From Actinophytocola sp036378875 (GTDB lineage Bacteria; Actinomycetota; Actinomycetes; Mycobacteriales; Pseudonocardiaceae): a stretch of DNA of 64,000 bases. The position numbers and the translations under genes are program-made. Where the stretch lies: the NCBI RefSeq assembly GCF_036378875.1, contig NZ_DASUVO010000101.1, positions 186,001 to 250,000 of the forward strand, read 5' to 3'. Shown piece by piece: positions 1-8,396 of this stretch; the stretch's first letter is position 1; every line of letters starts with the position of its first letter. The notes under the pieces are model-generated. The model ran no database searches and had not been told where the DNA came from. It worked only from the letters and a program-made list of their open reading frames with translations.

Positions 1-79
1 GGACACGTTGCCGCTTCGGGGGCCGGGCAAGGTCGACCGGAAGGGCGTGCAGGCGCTCCTTCGCGGAACTCTGCCCTGA
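1..79 (+). CDS. menE: o-succinylbenzoate-CoA ligase, C-terminal end only
   Basis: Only the last 25 codons lie in the window, read from base 2 to the TGA at 77-79. The peptide contains LPLRGPGKVDRKG, the C-terminal lysine loop (A10-type motif) of acyl-CoA/AMP ligases; that lysine contacts the adenylate. The identity as MenE is inferred from menA lying about 370 bases downstream on the same strand, as in other actinobacterial menaquinone clusters. Another AMP-ligase cannot be excluded from so short a piece. Confidence 0.65.
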   Translation, partial: DTLPLRGPGKVDRKGVQALLRGTLP

Positions 80-98
80 CCTCACCCGTTTGCCCGGC

Positions 99-416
99 AT
101 GGGGTTTGTGTTAGCCATCTCACTACCAGGGCTGGTCCTCCTGCTCTGTGTGCTGGTGGCCATGGAGAGGTTCGGGCTGTGGGCGAGCAGCCGCAGCTGG
201 CTCCCATGGCGCCGCAAGCGAGAGGGCATGCCGTTGTCGGCAGCCGGTTTCGAGGAACTGGACGCGTTCTTCGGCGCCAGCAAGCGACACGAACTCAACG
301 ATCGAAACCACTCGCTCATGCTGCGCGACGACACGGACGACGGGGCGCCACCGCTGATGAAGGTCGACCTGGACGGAAACCGAGTCGTGCTGCGGACACC
401 GTCACCCGAGGAGTAA
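99..416 (+). CDS. Small membrane protein, DUF6191-like
   Basis: A 105-residue protein starting at ATG 99; an in-frame TTG at 90 is less likely. Residues about 3-25 form one hydrophobic segment, followed by a short basic patch (WRRKRE) and a soluble charged tail. The C-terminal part, with a RNHSLMLRDD stretch and an LDGNRVVLR strand, resembles the DUF6191 family of small actinobacterial membrane proteins; function is unknown. It sits between menE and menA on the same strand, so it is probably in the menaquinone transcript. The family call is from memory. Confidence 0.7.
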   Translation: MGFVLAISLPGLVLLLCVLVAMERFGLWASSRSWLPWRRKREGMPLSAAGFEELDAFFGASKRHELNDRNHSLMLRDDTDDGAPPLMKVDLDGNRVVLRTPSPEE

Positions 417-446
417 CCGCGTGCGAGGCCGCAGTTAGATGGCGGC

Positions 447-1319
447 ATGGCCACAACCGCACAGTGGATCGCCGGGGCGCGGGTCCGGACGCTGCCGAAC
501 TCGATCGCACCGGTGATCGTCGGGGCCGGGGCCGCTGGCGCGATCGGTGAGCTCAACTGGTGGGCGTCGCTCCTCGCGCTGGTCGTGTCGCTGGCGTTGC
601 AGGTCGGCGTGAACTACGCCAACGACTACTCCGACGGCATCCGGGGCACCGACGACCAGCGGGTCGGGCCGTTGCGGCTCGTCGCCTCCGGGGTCGCGTC
701 CTCGGCCTCGGTGAAGACGGCTGCGTTCGTGTGCTTCGGGGTCGCGGGGGTGGCCGGGCTGCTGCTGGTCGCGCTGACCGGGCACTGGTGGTTGATCACC
801 GTCGGCGTGGTGTCCGTCGCCGCCGCCTGGTTCTACACCGGCGGGCCCAGGCCGTACGGGTACGCGGGCTGGGGCGAGGTCGCGGTGTTCGTGTTCTTCG
901 GGCCCGTGGCGGTGCTGGGAACTCTTTACGTGCAGACCGGTGAGGTGACGTGGCTGGGCGTCGCCGGTGCGGTCGCGCTCGGGTGCGTCTCGGCGAGCGT
1001 GCTGGTCACGAACAACCTGCGTGACCTGCCGACAGACCGCGCGGCCGGCAAGATCACGATGGCGGTTCGGCTTGGTGACCGGCGGACGCGGGTCCTGTAC
1101 GTGGTGCTGGTCGCGGTGCCGTTCGTGGTGTCCGCGGTCGCGGCCGTGTGGCACCCCTGGCTGTTGGTCGGACTGCTGGCGGCCGTGCTCGCGGTGCCGG
1201 CCGCCCGGACCGTGGCCGGTGGTGCCACGGGCAAGGCGCTGATCCCGGTGCTGCGGGACACCTCGCTGGTCATGCTCGCGTGGGCCGTGTTCACCGGGGT
1301 GGCCCTGGCGGTCAACTGA
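447..1319 (+). CDS. menA: 1,4-dihydroxy-2-naphthoate polyprenyltransferase
   Basis: MenA attaches the polyprenyl tail to 1,4-dihydroxy-2-naphthoate in the membrane, giving demethylmenaquinone. The 290-residue protein has about eight to nine hydrophobic segments, as usual for UbiA-superfamily enzymes. The first Asp-rich motif is NDYSDGIRGTD (residues 59-69) and the second is NNLRDLPTDRAAGK around residue 190; together they bind the Mg-diphosphate of the prenyl donor. The start is ATG 447. It lies downstream of the menE end, as expected for a menaquinone cluster. Confidence 0.95.
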   Translation: MATTAQWIAGARVRTLPNSIAPVIVGAGAAGAIGELNWWASLLALVVSLALQVGVNYANDYSDGIRGTDDQRVGPLRLVASGVASSASVKTAAFVCFGVAGVAGLLLVALTGHWWLITVGVVSVAAAWFYTGGPRPYGYAGWGEVAVFVFFGPVAVLGTLYVQTGEVTWLGVAGAVALGCVSASVLVTNNLRDLPTDRAAGKITMAVRLGDRRTRVLYVVLVAVPFVVSAVAAVWHPWLLVGLLAAVLAVPAARTVAGGATGKALIPVLRDTSLVMLAWAVFTGVALAVN

Positions 1320-1409
1320 GCACAGAGGGAGTGACCGCCCGTCTACTGCGAGGAAGGACCGGCGTTCTAGCCTTTGCCTCGAAAGAGTGAACGAGAGCGG
1401 GGGCACATC

Positions 1410-2402
1410 ATGTCGCGGTCGGGGCGTCGGGCCGTCTTACTGCTGGCCGCGCTGTCGCTGGTCACCACGGCGTGCACGATCAAAGTGGACGGTACGGCGC
1501 TGCCGTCCACGGGCGCCGGTCTCGCGCCGAAGTTCAAGGCCACGGACCAGGTCAGCGCCGGGGACGCGCTCGGTGACCTGCCGTCGTGGAACCCGTGCAG
1601 CGTGGTCGATCCCGCGGGCCTGCCCAAGGCGTGGACCGCCGATCTGGACATCCCGGTAGCGTACGAGGACTGCGTGATGGCGGTGACCACCGACAAGGGC
1701 GTGTCGGCTGAGGTCCAGGTGGGGTACCTGTCCCGGTCGACCTACAACCTCGAGGACTACCCGGACGGGAAACGGTCCGGCGGGATCACGGTGGTGCCGG
1801 TCGACAAGGAGGACGGTTCCTGCACGCGGGACATCGTGTTCGCCGACGGCATCGCACTGGGGGTGCTGAGCTGGCCGGAGGACGACACGGACGTCGAGTC
1901 GGTGTGCGAGATCAGCGACGCCGTGGCCGACCAGGTCATCGACTCCGTGATCTACGGACGGGCCACCAAGCTGGAGCTGCCGGAGAACTCCGTCGGTGAG
2001 GTCGATCCCTGCACGCTGGTCACGCCCGAGATCGCCACGCTCGTGCCCGGCATGCCGGGTGACGTGGCGGCGGATCCCCAACTCCACCGGCACAGCTGCT
2101 GGTGGGAGGGTCCGGACGGGATTCTGCTGAACATCGAGTTCGAGATCGGCTATCTCCCCGAGGGGGACTCGAACAAGCAGGTCCAGGGGCGCAGGACCGC
2201 GGTCAGCCGATTCGCCGACGACTCGGTCAACTCCCTGTGCGTGGTGGACGGCGAGCACGTGCCGTACAAGAACGAGGACAAGAGCGATCTCGTCGAGACC
2301 GTGGGCATCTGGGTGTACCTGGACCAGGGTCAGGTCGAGGAGGCCTGCACCGCCGCCTCCGCGGTGGCCGAGGCCGTGTGGCCGAAGCTGCCGCCGCTGT
2401 AG
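1410..2402 (+). CDS. Secreted lipoprotein, DUF3558-like
   Basis: A 330-residue predicted lipoprotein. ATG 1410 is chosen because it gives a basic N-region, a hydrophobic core and a lipobox ending at Cys22 (VTTAC); the in-frame TTG at 1374 would add 12 charged residues before the signal. The mature part has two related halves, each starting with a Pro-Cys motif (NPCSVVDPAGL and DPCTLVTPEIA) and with further cysteines, as in DUF3558 lipoproteins of Pseudonocardiales and mycobacteria. It is probably anchored outside the cytoplasmic membrane. Ligand and role are unknown. Confidence 0.85.
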   Translation: MSRSGRRAVLLLAALSLVTTACTIKVDGTALPSTGAGLAPKFKATDQVSAGDALGDLPSWNPCSVVDPAGLPKAWTADLDIPVAYEDCVMAVTTDKGVSAEVQVGYLSRSTYNLEDYPDGKRSGGITVVPVDKEDGSCTRDIVFADGIALGVLSWPEDDTDVESVCEISDAVADQVIDSVIYGRATKLELPENSVGEVDPCTLVTPEIATLVPGMPGDVAADPQLHRHSCWWEGPDGILLNIEFEIGYLPEGDSNKQVQGRRTAVSRFADDSVNSLCVVDGEHVPYKNEDKSDLVETVGIWVYLDQGQVEEACTAASAVAEAVWPKLPPL

Positions 2403-2403
2403 C

Positions 2404-3495
2404 TCAGGCCGGCCACTCGCCCGTGGACAGGAACCGCTCGACGGTTTCCTTGTCCGGAGCCAGGTCCAGGCCCTGGGCGGCGATCCAGCCGTCGTCGTAG
2501 TAGGTGTTCGCGTAGCGGTCGCCGCCGTCGCACAGCAGGGTCACGACGCTGCCGGCACGGTCCGCGGCACGCAGCTCGGCCACGATCTGGAAGGCGCCCC
2601 ACAGGTTGGTGCCGGTCGAACCGCCGACGCGGCGGCCGAGAACCGGCTCTACCGCACGGATCGTGGCCAGTGACGCCGCGTCGGGGACCTTGATCATGCG
2701 GTCGATCACCTGGCCGACGAACGACGGCTCGACGCGGGGACGGCCGATGCCCTCGATCCGCGAACCCTGGCAGGACGTCAGCTCCGGTTGGGAGTCGCGC
2801 CATGCGTCGAAGAACACCGAGTGCTCCGGGTCGACGACCGCGAGCCGGGTCCGCTGACGCTGGTAGCGGATGTACCGGCCGATCGTCGCGCTGGTGCCGC
2901 CGGTGCCGGCGCCGACCACGATCCACTCCGGCTCGGGGTGCGGCTCCAACGCCATCTGCTCGAAGATCGACTCGGCGATGTTGTTGTTGCCACGCCAGTC
3001 GGTCGCGCGCTCGGCGTGTGTGAACTGGTCCATGAAGTGGCCGCCCAGCTCGGCGGCCAGCCGGTGGGACTCGACGTACAGCTGGCTCGGCTCGTCGACG
3101 AAGTGGCACCGGCCACCCTGCCGCTCGATCAGCTCGACCTTGCCGGCGCTGGTCGTCCTCGGCATGACCGCGATGAACGGCAGCCCCAGCAGCCGCGCGA
3201 AGTACGCCTCCGACACCGCCGTGGAACCCGAAGAGGCCTCGATCACCGGGGTGCCCTCGACGATCCAGCCGTTGCACAGCGCGTACAGGAAGAGCGACCG
3301 GGCGAGCCGGTGCTTCAGCGAGCCGGTCGGGTGGGTCGACTCGTCCTTGAGGTAAAGACGGACATTCCATTCGGGCGGCAGCGGGAACGGCAGCAGGTGC
3401 GTGTCGGCGCTGCGGTTGGCGTCCGCTTCGATGATCCGGACCGCCTCGCAGACCCATTCGCGGGTCTTGGCGTGGCAGCGGTCGATCGCGGTCAT
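2404..3495 (-). CDS. PLP-dependent cysteine synthase-family enzyme, Cds1-like cysteine desulfhydrase
   Basis: A 363-residue fold-type II PLP enzyme. The PLP lysine lies in PTGSLKHRLARS (about residues 57-68). The substrate loop SSGSTAVSEAYFARLLG and the phosphate-binding GAGTGGTSATIG are present. The match to the SSGSTAVSEAY and GGDRYANTYYDD signatures recalls M. tuberculosis Rv3684 (Cds1), which degrades cysteine to H2S, pyruvate and ammonia; a biosynthetic cysteine synthase is the alternative. The start overlaps the stop of the DUF4229 gene by 4 nt, so the two are translationally coupled. It ends one base from the convergent lipoprotein gene. Confidence 0.85.
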   Translation of the reverse strand: MTAIDRCHAKTREWVCEAVRIIEADANRSADTHLLPFPLPPEWNVRLYLKDESTHPTGSLKHRLARSLFLYALCNGWIVEGTPVIEASSGSTAVSEAYFARLLGLPFIAVMPRTTSAGKVELIERQGGRCHFVDEPSQLYVESHRLAAELGGHFMDQFTHAERATDWRGNNNIAESIFEQMALEPHPEPEWIVVGAGTGGTSATIGRYIRYQRQRTRLAVVDPEHSVFFDAWRDSQPELTSCQGSRIEGIGRPRVEPSFVGQVIDRMIKVPDAASLATIRAVEPVLGRRVGGSTGTNLWGAFQIVAELRAADRAGSVVTLLCDGGDRYANTYYDDGWIAAQGLDLAPDKETVERFLSTGEWPA

Positions 3496-3791
3496 TCTTC
3501 GGAGTCTTCGCCGCGCAGCTCGGCACGCAGGCGGTCCCGCGTGGCCGCGCGTTCCGCACCGCGCTCGGCGAGGCCGGCGGTGACGCGGTTGTTGAGCCCG
3601 CGGAACACCAGCAGGCCCAGCGGGAAGCCGACCACGACGGCCACGGCGAGCGCGACCAACAGCGGCACGTCGAACAGCACGAGCACGACGGTGACCGCGC
3701 CGACCAGCAGAAGCCGACCCAGCGTGTACAACGTCAGGTCCCGTGCCAAGGTGCTGCTGCTCACGACCGGAACGTTACTCGTCACCGTCAT
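3492..3791 (-). CDS. DUF4229-type membrane protein
   Basis: A 99-residue protein from ATG 3791, or 90 residues from GTG 3764; the ATG overlaps the 3' end of the Lrp gene by 17 nt. It has two hydrophobic segments (TLGRLLLVGAVTVVLVLF and LLVALAVAVVVGFPLGLLVF) followed by a charged C-terminal helix rich in Arg/Glu. This architecture matches DUF4229, a family often found next to menaquinone genes in actinobacteria. Function is unknown. It is flanked by overlapping genes on both sides, so one transcript probably covers lrp, this gene and the Cds1-like gene. Confidence 0.8.
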   Translation of the reverse strand: MTVTSNVPVVSSSTLARDLTLYTLGRLLLVGAVTVVLVLFDVPLLVALAVAVVVGFPLGLLVFRGLNNRVTAGLAERGAERAATRDRLRAELRGEDSEE

Positions 3792-4239
3792 CCACCTGCG
3801 AAGTGTTCGGCCGGCCCTCGAAACGGGTCGACAGCACGAGCGTGGTCCTGGTCCGCGCGATGCCCTCGATGCGCCGCAGACGGCCCAGGGTGTGTTCGAG
3901 GTCGTCGACGGTCGCGACGCGTACCTTGACGATGAAGGACTCGTCACCGGCGACGCGGTAGCAGGACTCGACCTCGTCGAGGGCGGCGAGCGCGTCGGCG
4001 ACGTCGTCGTCGTCCGCGGTGTCGGTCGAGTAGATGCCGATCAGCGACGTGACGCCGAGGCCGACCATGCTCGGGTTCACGACGGCGTGGTAGCCGGTGA
4101 TGACGCCGCTGGTCTCGAGTTTGCCGACCCGCTCGTGCACGGCGGATGCGGAAAGCCCGACCTGGCGACCGAGTTCGGCATAGGTCGCGCGGCCGTGTTC
4201 CCGAAGCGCGGCGATGATGCGGCGGTCGACGGCGTCCAC
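3775..4239 (-). CDS. Lrp/AsnC-family transcriptional regulator
   Basis: A 154-residue regulator. Residues 1-60 hold the winged helix-turn-helix (DRRIIAALREHGRATYAELGRQVGLSASAVHERV, cited in part), and the rest is the RAM ligand-binding domain with the typical CYRVAGDESFIVKVRV strand. Lrp/AsnC proteins sense amino acids and form octamers. Here it heads an overlapping gene set ending in a cysteine-degrading PLP enzyme, so cysteine or another amino acid is a reasonable but untested effector. Confidence 0.92.
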   Translation of the reverse strand: MDAVDRRIIAALREHGRATYAELGRQVGLSASAVHERVGKLETSGVITGYHAVVNPSMVGLGVTSLIGIYSTDTADDDDVADALAALDEVESCYRVAGDESFIVKVRVATVDDLEHTLGRLRRIEGIARTRTTLVLSTRFEGRPNTSQVDDGDE

Positions 4240-4419
4240 TGCGGCACTCTAGCGTGGCACGTAGGAGGGCCCGCCGACCGAACCATGACTTCGGAGAGTG
4301 TCCGAACCGGTCGATTTGTCCCTTACTACCTCTTTACCATCAGACAACCGTTCGAGTACCCGATGGTCGAGATGCAACGATTGGGCCCGTCCAGGTCAGA
4401 TCAGCCTTGAGGAGGCCAC

Positions 4420-4635
4420 GTGACTGCGGCACATGTCGGAGAGCGGCTCCTTACCCCCGGCGAAGTCGCGGCGTTGTTCCGCGTCGACCCGAAGACCGTC
4501 ACCCGGTGGGCCACCGCCGGGCGCATCGGCTCCATCCGCACGCCCGGCGGTCATCGCCGGTTCCGGGAGTCCGAAGTGAAGACCCTGCTCGCGGAGCTCA
4601 CCACCGAGGCAAACCTCACGAACGGCCACGCATAA
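4420..4635 (+). CDS. bldC: Developmental transcriptional regulator BldC
   Basis: A 71-residue MerR-like single-domain protein. The sequence LLTPGEVAALFRVDPKTVTRWA is the helix-turn-helix, and SIRTPGGHRRFRESEVKTLL is the wing and recognition region characteristic of BldC. In Streptomyces BldC binds head-to-tail on direct repeats and controls entry into development. The start is GTG 4420 behind a strong GAGGAGGC Shine-Dalgarno. Its presence supports a mycelial, differentiating host. It stands alone between divergent Lrp and a small downstream membrane gene. Confidence 0.93.
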   Translation: MTAAHVGERLLTPGEVAALFRVDPKTVTRWATAGRIGSIRTPGGHRRFRESEVKTLLAELTTEANLTNGHA

Positions 4636-4713
4636 AGCACGGTTCGCCACCCTCGGCCCCGGAATCGGTCGAAACGGGCTAACCTCGATGCCGAGACCCC
4701 CGGGAGGTGGCAG

Positions 4714-4929
4714 ATGCTGTACTTGCTCGCCGCGATCGGCGCGATCTGCGTCGTGGTGCTGCTGTGGCGGGCGTTCGTAGCGAACCCCACCACAGTTGGC
4801 GACCGCCGTGTGAGCCGGCCGCCGAGTGGCCGTCCCGCGCCCATGGCGCCCGACGACGACCCGGAGTTTCTGCGGAGCCTGGAGCGAAAGAACCCGCCCG
4901 AACCGGACGGCAAGCAGCCACCGGTGTGA
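4714..4929 (+). CDS. Small membrane protein of unknown function
   Basis: A 71-residue protein whose first 20 residues form one membrane segment (LYLLAAIGAICVVVLLW), followed by a Pro- and charge-rich cytoplasmic or extracellular tail. A GGGAGGTGG ribosome-binding site sits just before ATG 4714. I do not recognise a family. It lies downstream of bldC and ends before a strong bidirectional terminator, so it may be read through from the bldC promoter. Confidence 0.75.
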   Translation: MLYLLAAIGAICVVVLLWRAFVANPTTVGDRRVSRPPSGRPAPMAPDDDPEFLRSLERKNPPEPDGKQPPV

Positions 4930-4936
4930 CTTGTCG

Positions 4937-4973
4937 CGAAAGGCGCGTCCCCACCTCGGGAACGCGCCTTTCG
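4937..4973. terminator. Bidirectional intrinsic terminator
   Basis: A perfect 12-bp inverted repeat: CGAAAGGCGCGT at 4937-4948 pairs with 4962-4973, with a 13-nt loop. It separates two convergent genes (the small membrane gene ending at 4929 and the ParA-like gene ending at 4998), so it probably terminates both. Confidence 0.85.
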
Positions 4974-4997
4974 GGTGTTCTCGGTCTCAGTCTCAGC

Positions 4998-6476
4998 TCA
5001 GCGCATGTAGTAGAACTCGCTCGGGAAGCCGTCGGCCACCGTCGCGGCCAGTTCCAGCAGCGCCAGCCGGGTCGGTGCGCTCAGCCGGTCCAGCTCGATC
5101 TCCGCGCCTTCCTCGAGGTGCGGGTCGAACGGGATGCGGCACACCGCACGACAGCGGGACGCGAAGTGCTGTGCCAGCTTGTCCAGGTCCACCGAGCCGG
5201 CCCGAGGGCGCACCGAGTTGATGACCGCCACGGAGCGGGACACCAGTTCGCGGTAGCCGTGGGCGTCCAGCCAGTCCAGCGTCGCCGACGCGGAGCGGGC
5301 GCCGTCCACCGACCCGGACGACACGACCACCAGCGAGTCCGCCAGGTCGAGCACGCCCTTCATGGCCGAGTGCATCAGGCCGGTGCCGCAGTCGGTGAGC
5401 ACGATGTTGTAGAAGTGCTCGAGCAGTGCGACCGTGCGCCGGTAGTCGTCCTCGCTGAACGCCTCCGACACGGCCGGGTCCTGCTCGCTCGCCAGCACCT
5501 CGAGGCGGCTCGGGCCCTGTGAGGTGTACGCGCGGATGTCGCTGTAGCGCTGGATGCGGTCGGCATCCCGCAGCAGGTGGCGGACCGTGGCCGTGGTCTC
5601 GAGCGGGATCTTCTGGCTGAGCGTGCCGCGGTCGGGGTTCGCGTCGACGGCGATCACCCGGTCCCCGCGCAGTGACGCGAACGTCGAGCCCAGCGTGGTG
5701 GTCGTGGTGGTCTTGCCGACGCCGCCCTTCAGGCTCAGCATCGCGATCTTGTAGCAGCCCCGCAGCGGCTGGTTGACGCGGCCGATCAGCTCGCGGCGGT
5801 GGGTCTCGTCCGGGCTCTCGCCGACGTTGATCAGGTGACCGCTCGCCACGAACACGGCCTTGCGCCAACCGGACTGCGGCGGGCGCTTGGTCTGCTTGAT
5901 CAGCTTCTGGGACGACAGCTCACCGCTGTGTCCGTGTGCCTGCTGCTGTGGTGGCTGCTGCCCCTGGGCCGGGTACTGCTGCGGGTAGCCCGCCGGCGGC
6001 TGCTGGTACTGCTGCTGGGGCACCTGGTACGGGCCAGAACCCTGGGGCACCTGGTAGGGACCGGAGCCCTGGGGAACCTGGTGCGGACCGGAGACGCCGG
6101 CGACCGGCTGGGAACCGGAGGGGGTCTGGTCCACGTAGTAGGGGCCGGAACCGTGCGGCACCTGGTACGGGCCGGAACCACCCGGCAGCTGGTGCGGGCC
6201 CGAGATGCCCGCCACCGGCTGCGAACCGGACGGCGTCTGATCCACGTAGTGCGGCCCGGAGACACCCGCGACCGGCTGTGAAGCCGACGGGGTCTGCTCC
6301 TCGTAGTGGGGCTCCGGGTGTGGGCGCGAGTCCGTCCGGTCCTCGTTCTGGAGATGGGACGCCAGCGGCCGCGGGCCGAAGTCCTGAGTCGGATGCTCCG
6401 AATCACCCCTCGGCGTCGGTTCCTCGCCAACGCCGGTGCGGGGTACGCCCCCCTCCGGCTCGCCGTGCGCACTCAC
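4998..6476 (-). CDS. ParA/MinD-type ATPase with a repeat-rich N-terminal tail (EspI-like)
   Basis: A 492-residue protein from GTG 6476, behind an AGGGAGGA ribosome-binding site. Residues about 55-185 are a low-complexity Pro/Gln/Gly tail with repeated YVDQTPSGSQPVAG and SGPYQVPQG units. Residues about 240-490 are a deviant-Walker ATPase: KGGVGKTT at 250-257 and VDANPD at 277-282. The ATPase most resembles the EspI/Rv0530 group known from mycobacteria, members of which accompany type VII secretion. No ESX genes lie nearby. In M. tuberculosis an equivalent gene also lies next to ccsB, so the position is old. Its partner is unknown. Confidence 0.88.
   Translation of the reverse strand: MSAHGEPEGGVPRTGVGEEPTPRGDSEHPTQDFGPRPLASHLQNEDRTDSRPHPEPHYEEQTPSASQPVAGVSGPHYVDQTPSGSQPVAGISGPHQLPGGSGPYQVPHGSGPYYVDQTPSGSQPVAGVSGPHQVPQGSGPYQVPQGSGPYQVPQQQYQQPPAGYPQQYPAQGQQPPQQQAHGHSGELSSQKLIKQTKRPPQSGWRKAVFVASGHLINVGESPDETHRRELIGRVNQPLRGCYKIAMLSLKGGVGKTTTTTTLGSTFASLRGDRVIAVDANPDRGTLSQKIPLETTATVRHLLRDADRIQRYSDIRAYTSQGPSRLEVLASEQDPAVSEAFSEDDYRRTVALLEHFYNIVLTDCGTGLMHSAMKGVLDLADSLVVVSSGSVDGARSASATLDWLDAHGYRELVSRSVAVINSVRPRAGSVDLDKLAQHFASRCRAVCRIPFDPHLEEGAEIELDRLSAPTRLALLELAATVADGFPSEFYYMR
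6010..6310 (-). repeat. Degenerate tandem repeats in the tail of the ParA-like gene
   Basis: Within this coding stretch two short units alternate: DQTPSGSQPVAG followed by SGPH (three full copies), and SGPY/H-QVPQG (about six copies). The DNA copies are imperfect, so these are old protein repeats, not a recent slippage. They probably form a flexible, Pro/Gln-rich interaction tail in front of the ATPase. Confidence 0.75.
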
Positions 6477-6622
6477 CGCTGGGTTCCTCCCTGAAAAACA
6501 CTGACCCGGACCGCCTCCGCACGCGACGGTAGTCGCAGGTACTCGGGACCGTCGATACGGGGCCTACCGGTGTTCGCACCAGCAACCGGTCAGTCAGTGG
6601 AGATACCGCCGAATGGCGTCGG

Positions 6623-7354
6623 TCAGCTGCCGACCAGGTCGCCCAGCGGGTCGATCATCGTCAGAGCGGGCCCGGCGGGGGCGGTCTTGGCACTGCTCGA
6701 GCTGCTGTCCGACGACAGCGGGGACAGGATGCCACCGACCACGTCGGTCACCGGGGTGAGCACGTCGCCCACCGTGCCGACGACGTCGCCCACCACGCCG
6801 CCCTGCTGTTCCTCGGCAGGAGCCGGCGCAGGCGCCGGCGCGGGTGCTGGCGCGGGGCTCGTGACGGCACCGTCAGAACCGCCGCCGCGCTGGTTCTCGC
6901 CGCTCGTGCCACCCGCGTCCGCCGTGCCGCCGCTCGGGTCAGCGACGGACGGAGCGCTGCTGGCCTGGGGGTCGGCGGACTGCGCCGGTGTGGTCGGCGC
7001 GGACTGCGGCTTCTGCTCGGCCTGCTGGTCCTGTGCTGGCGCGCCGGCGACCGGACCGCTGCTGTTGGGGGTGTGTCCCGGGGACGCGGGCGCGTGGTCC
7101 GGAGCGGAACCGGCGACTGGCGTGGCACCGCCACCCGCGAGCCCGAGCGCTCCGGCGGCGACCACACCGGCGGCGAGCAAGGCCCCCGCGGCCGCGCCGA
7201 GCGTCCATCGCTTCTGGTTGGCGCTGGTCTCCGGCTCCTCGGTCGCGGCTCTGGTGGCGACGTCGCGGCGAACCCCCAATGGGTGACCCTCGCGGCGTAA
7301 GACCCGATCGACCGATACCCGTTCGTTACGACCGTACGCGCCTACGTATGTCAC
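6623..7354 (-). CDS. Membrane-anchored secreted Ala/Pro-rich protein
   Basis: A 243-residue protein if GTG 7354 is used; that codon follows a GGAGGGTGTT ribosome-binding site, whereas the longer frame to 7465 runs into ccsB. A charged cytoplasmic N-terminus of about 50 residues (with RREGHPLGVRRDV) precedes one membrane segment (TLGAAAGALLAAGVVAAGALGLAGG). The long outside part is rich in Ala, Pro, Gln and Ser, with an alternating Ala-Pro run near residue 180. No enzymatic domain is visible. It lies between ccsB and the ParA-like gene on the same strand. Role unknown. Confidence 0.75.
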   Translation of the reverse strand: MTYVGAYGRNERVSVDRVLRREGHPLGVRRDVATRAATEEPETSANQKRWTLGAAAGALLAAGVVAAGALGLAGGGATPVAGSAPDHAPASPGHTPNSSGPVAGAPAQDQQAEQKPQSAPTTPAQSADPQASSAPSVADPSGGTADAGGTSGENQRGGGSDGAVTSPAPAPAPAPAPAPAEEQQGGVVGDVVGTVGDVLTPVTDVVGGILSPLSSDSSSSSAKTAPAGPALTMIDPLGDLVGS

Positions 7355-7457
7355 AACACCCTCCTGGCACAGATCAGCTTCACCCATATGGGTGTACTGC
7401 GGCGAACCCCGGAGCGGAGAGTACTGATGTTGTAGCTGTCTTGTCCAACAAACGTGG

Positions 7458-8396
7458 TCAAACACCCGCGTAAGAATGCAACCCGGTCGTTACCAGGTTG
7501 ATGAAGAACAGGTTGAAGATCATCGCCGCGAAACCGACGACGTTGATCACCGCGGCGCGGCCGCCGCGCCAGCCGGCGGTGGCACGGGAGTGCAGGTAGG
7601 CGGCGTAGACGACCCAGGCGACGAACGCGACCGTCTCCTTCGGGTCCCAGCCCCAGAACCGGCCCCACGACTCCTCTGCCCAGACCGCGCCGAAGATGAT
7701 GCCGGCCGTGTAGATCGGGAACGCGAACACCGTGGTGCGGTAGGCGACCTGGTCGAGCACGTTCGCGTCGGGCAGCCGGGTGGCCCACGCCGGCTTGCGC
7801 ACCTTCAGCAGGTACAGCGCGCTCACGACACCGGGCACGAGCACCATGCCGCTGCCGGTGGCGATGGTGAACACGTGGATCACGAGCCAGTAGGACTGCA
7901 GCGCGGGCTGGACCGGTGCCGCGGTCGTGTACAGCAGGACACCGCCGACGAACATCAGCACGATCACCGGCAGCAGCACCCACACGCCGAGGTGGCGCAC
8001 CGGGTACTTGCGCAGCACGACGAGCCAGGTGCCCACGGCGACCAGGCACAGCAGGGCGCCGAACTCGTACATGTTGCCCCAGGGCGCGCGGCCCGTGGCG
8101 AGCCCACGCAGCACGAGCGACGTGAAGTGCAACAGCACCCCGAAGACCGTCAGCGACACCGCGAGCTTGCCGACGCGCTCGGCACGGCCGTTGCGCTGGA
8201 TCTCGGGCTCGGCCGGCTCGTCGACCGTCTCGGTGGGACCGCCGGCGCCGACCAGCTCACGCTCCCTGACCGCCGCGCGACGCCGCTGCCCGAACGCCTG
8301 CTCGTACAGGTAGAACAGCATGGCCACCACGTACGCGCCGGCCGCGATGCCGTAGCACCAGTCGCTGTAGCTCGACATCATCTCGTTGACGTCCAT
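7458..8396 (-). CDS. ccsB: Cytochrome c synthase subunit CcsB (ResC/CcsA-type)
   Basis: A 312-residue polytopic membrane protein of the haem-handling protein family. It carries the tryptophan-rich haem-binding signature WGRFWGWDPKE, with conserved histidines in flanking helices. With ResB it forms the System II haem lyase that exports haem and attaches it to CXXCH apocytochromes outside the membrane. ATG 8396 overlaps the resB stop by one base (TGATG), so the two are coupled. The tail after the last helices is short. Confidence 0.95.
   Translation of the reverse strand: MDVNEMMSSYSDWCYGIAAGAYVVAMLFYLYEQAFGQRRRAAVRERELVGAGGPTETVDEPAEPEIQRNGRAERVGKLAVSLTVFGVLLHFTSLVLRGLATGRAPWGNMYEFGALLCLVAVGTWLVVLRKYPVRHLGVWVLLPVIVLMFVGGVLLYTTAAPVQPALQSYWLVIHVFTIATGSGMVLVPGVVSALYLLKVRKPAWATRLPDANVLDQVAYRTTVFAFPIYTAGIIFGAVWAEESWGRFWGWDPKETVAFVAWVVYAAYLHSRATAGWRGGRAAVINVVGFAAMIFNLFFINLVTTGLHSYAGV

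Noticed and set aside
435..1406. Long minus-strand open frame opposite menA
   Set aside because: It is the complement shadow of a clear UbiA-family gene, with a Pro/His/Arg-rich composition typical of antisense frames in 70% GC DNA.
7441..7470. A further copy of the 22-nt-period element near the ccsB stop (GTCCAACA)
   Set aside because: A single partial match in the opposite orientation to the gene, with no second core at 22-nt spacing.
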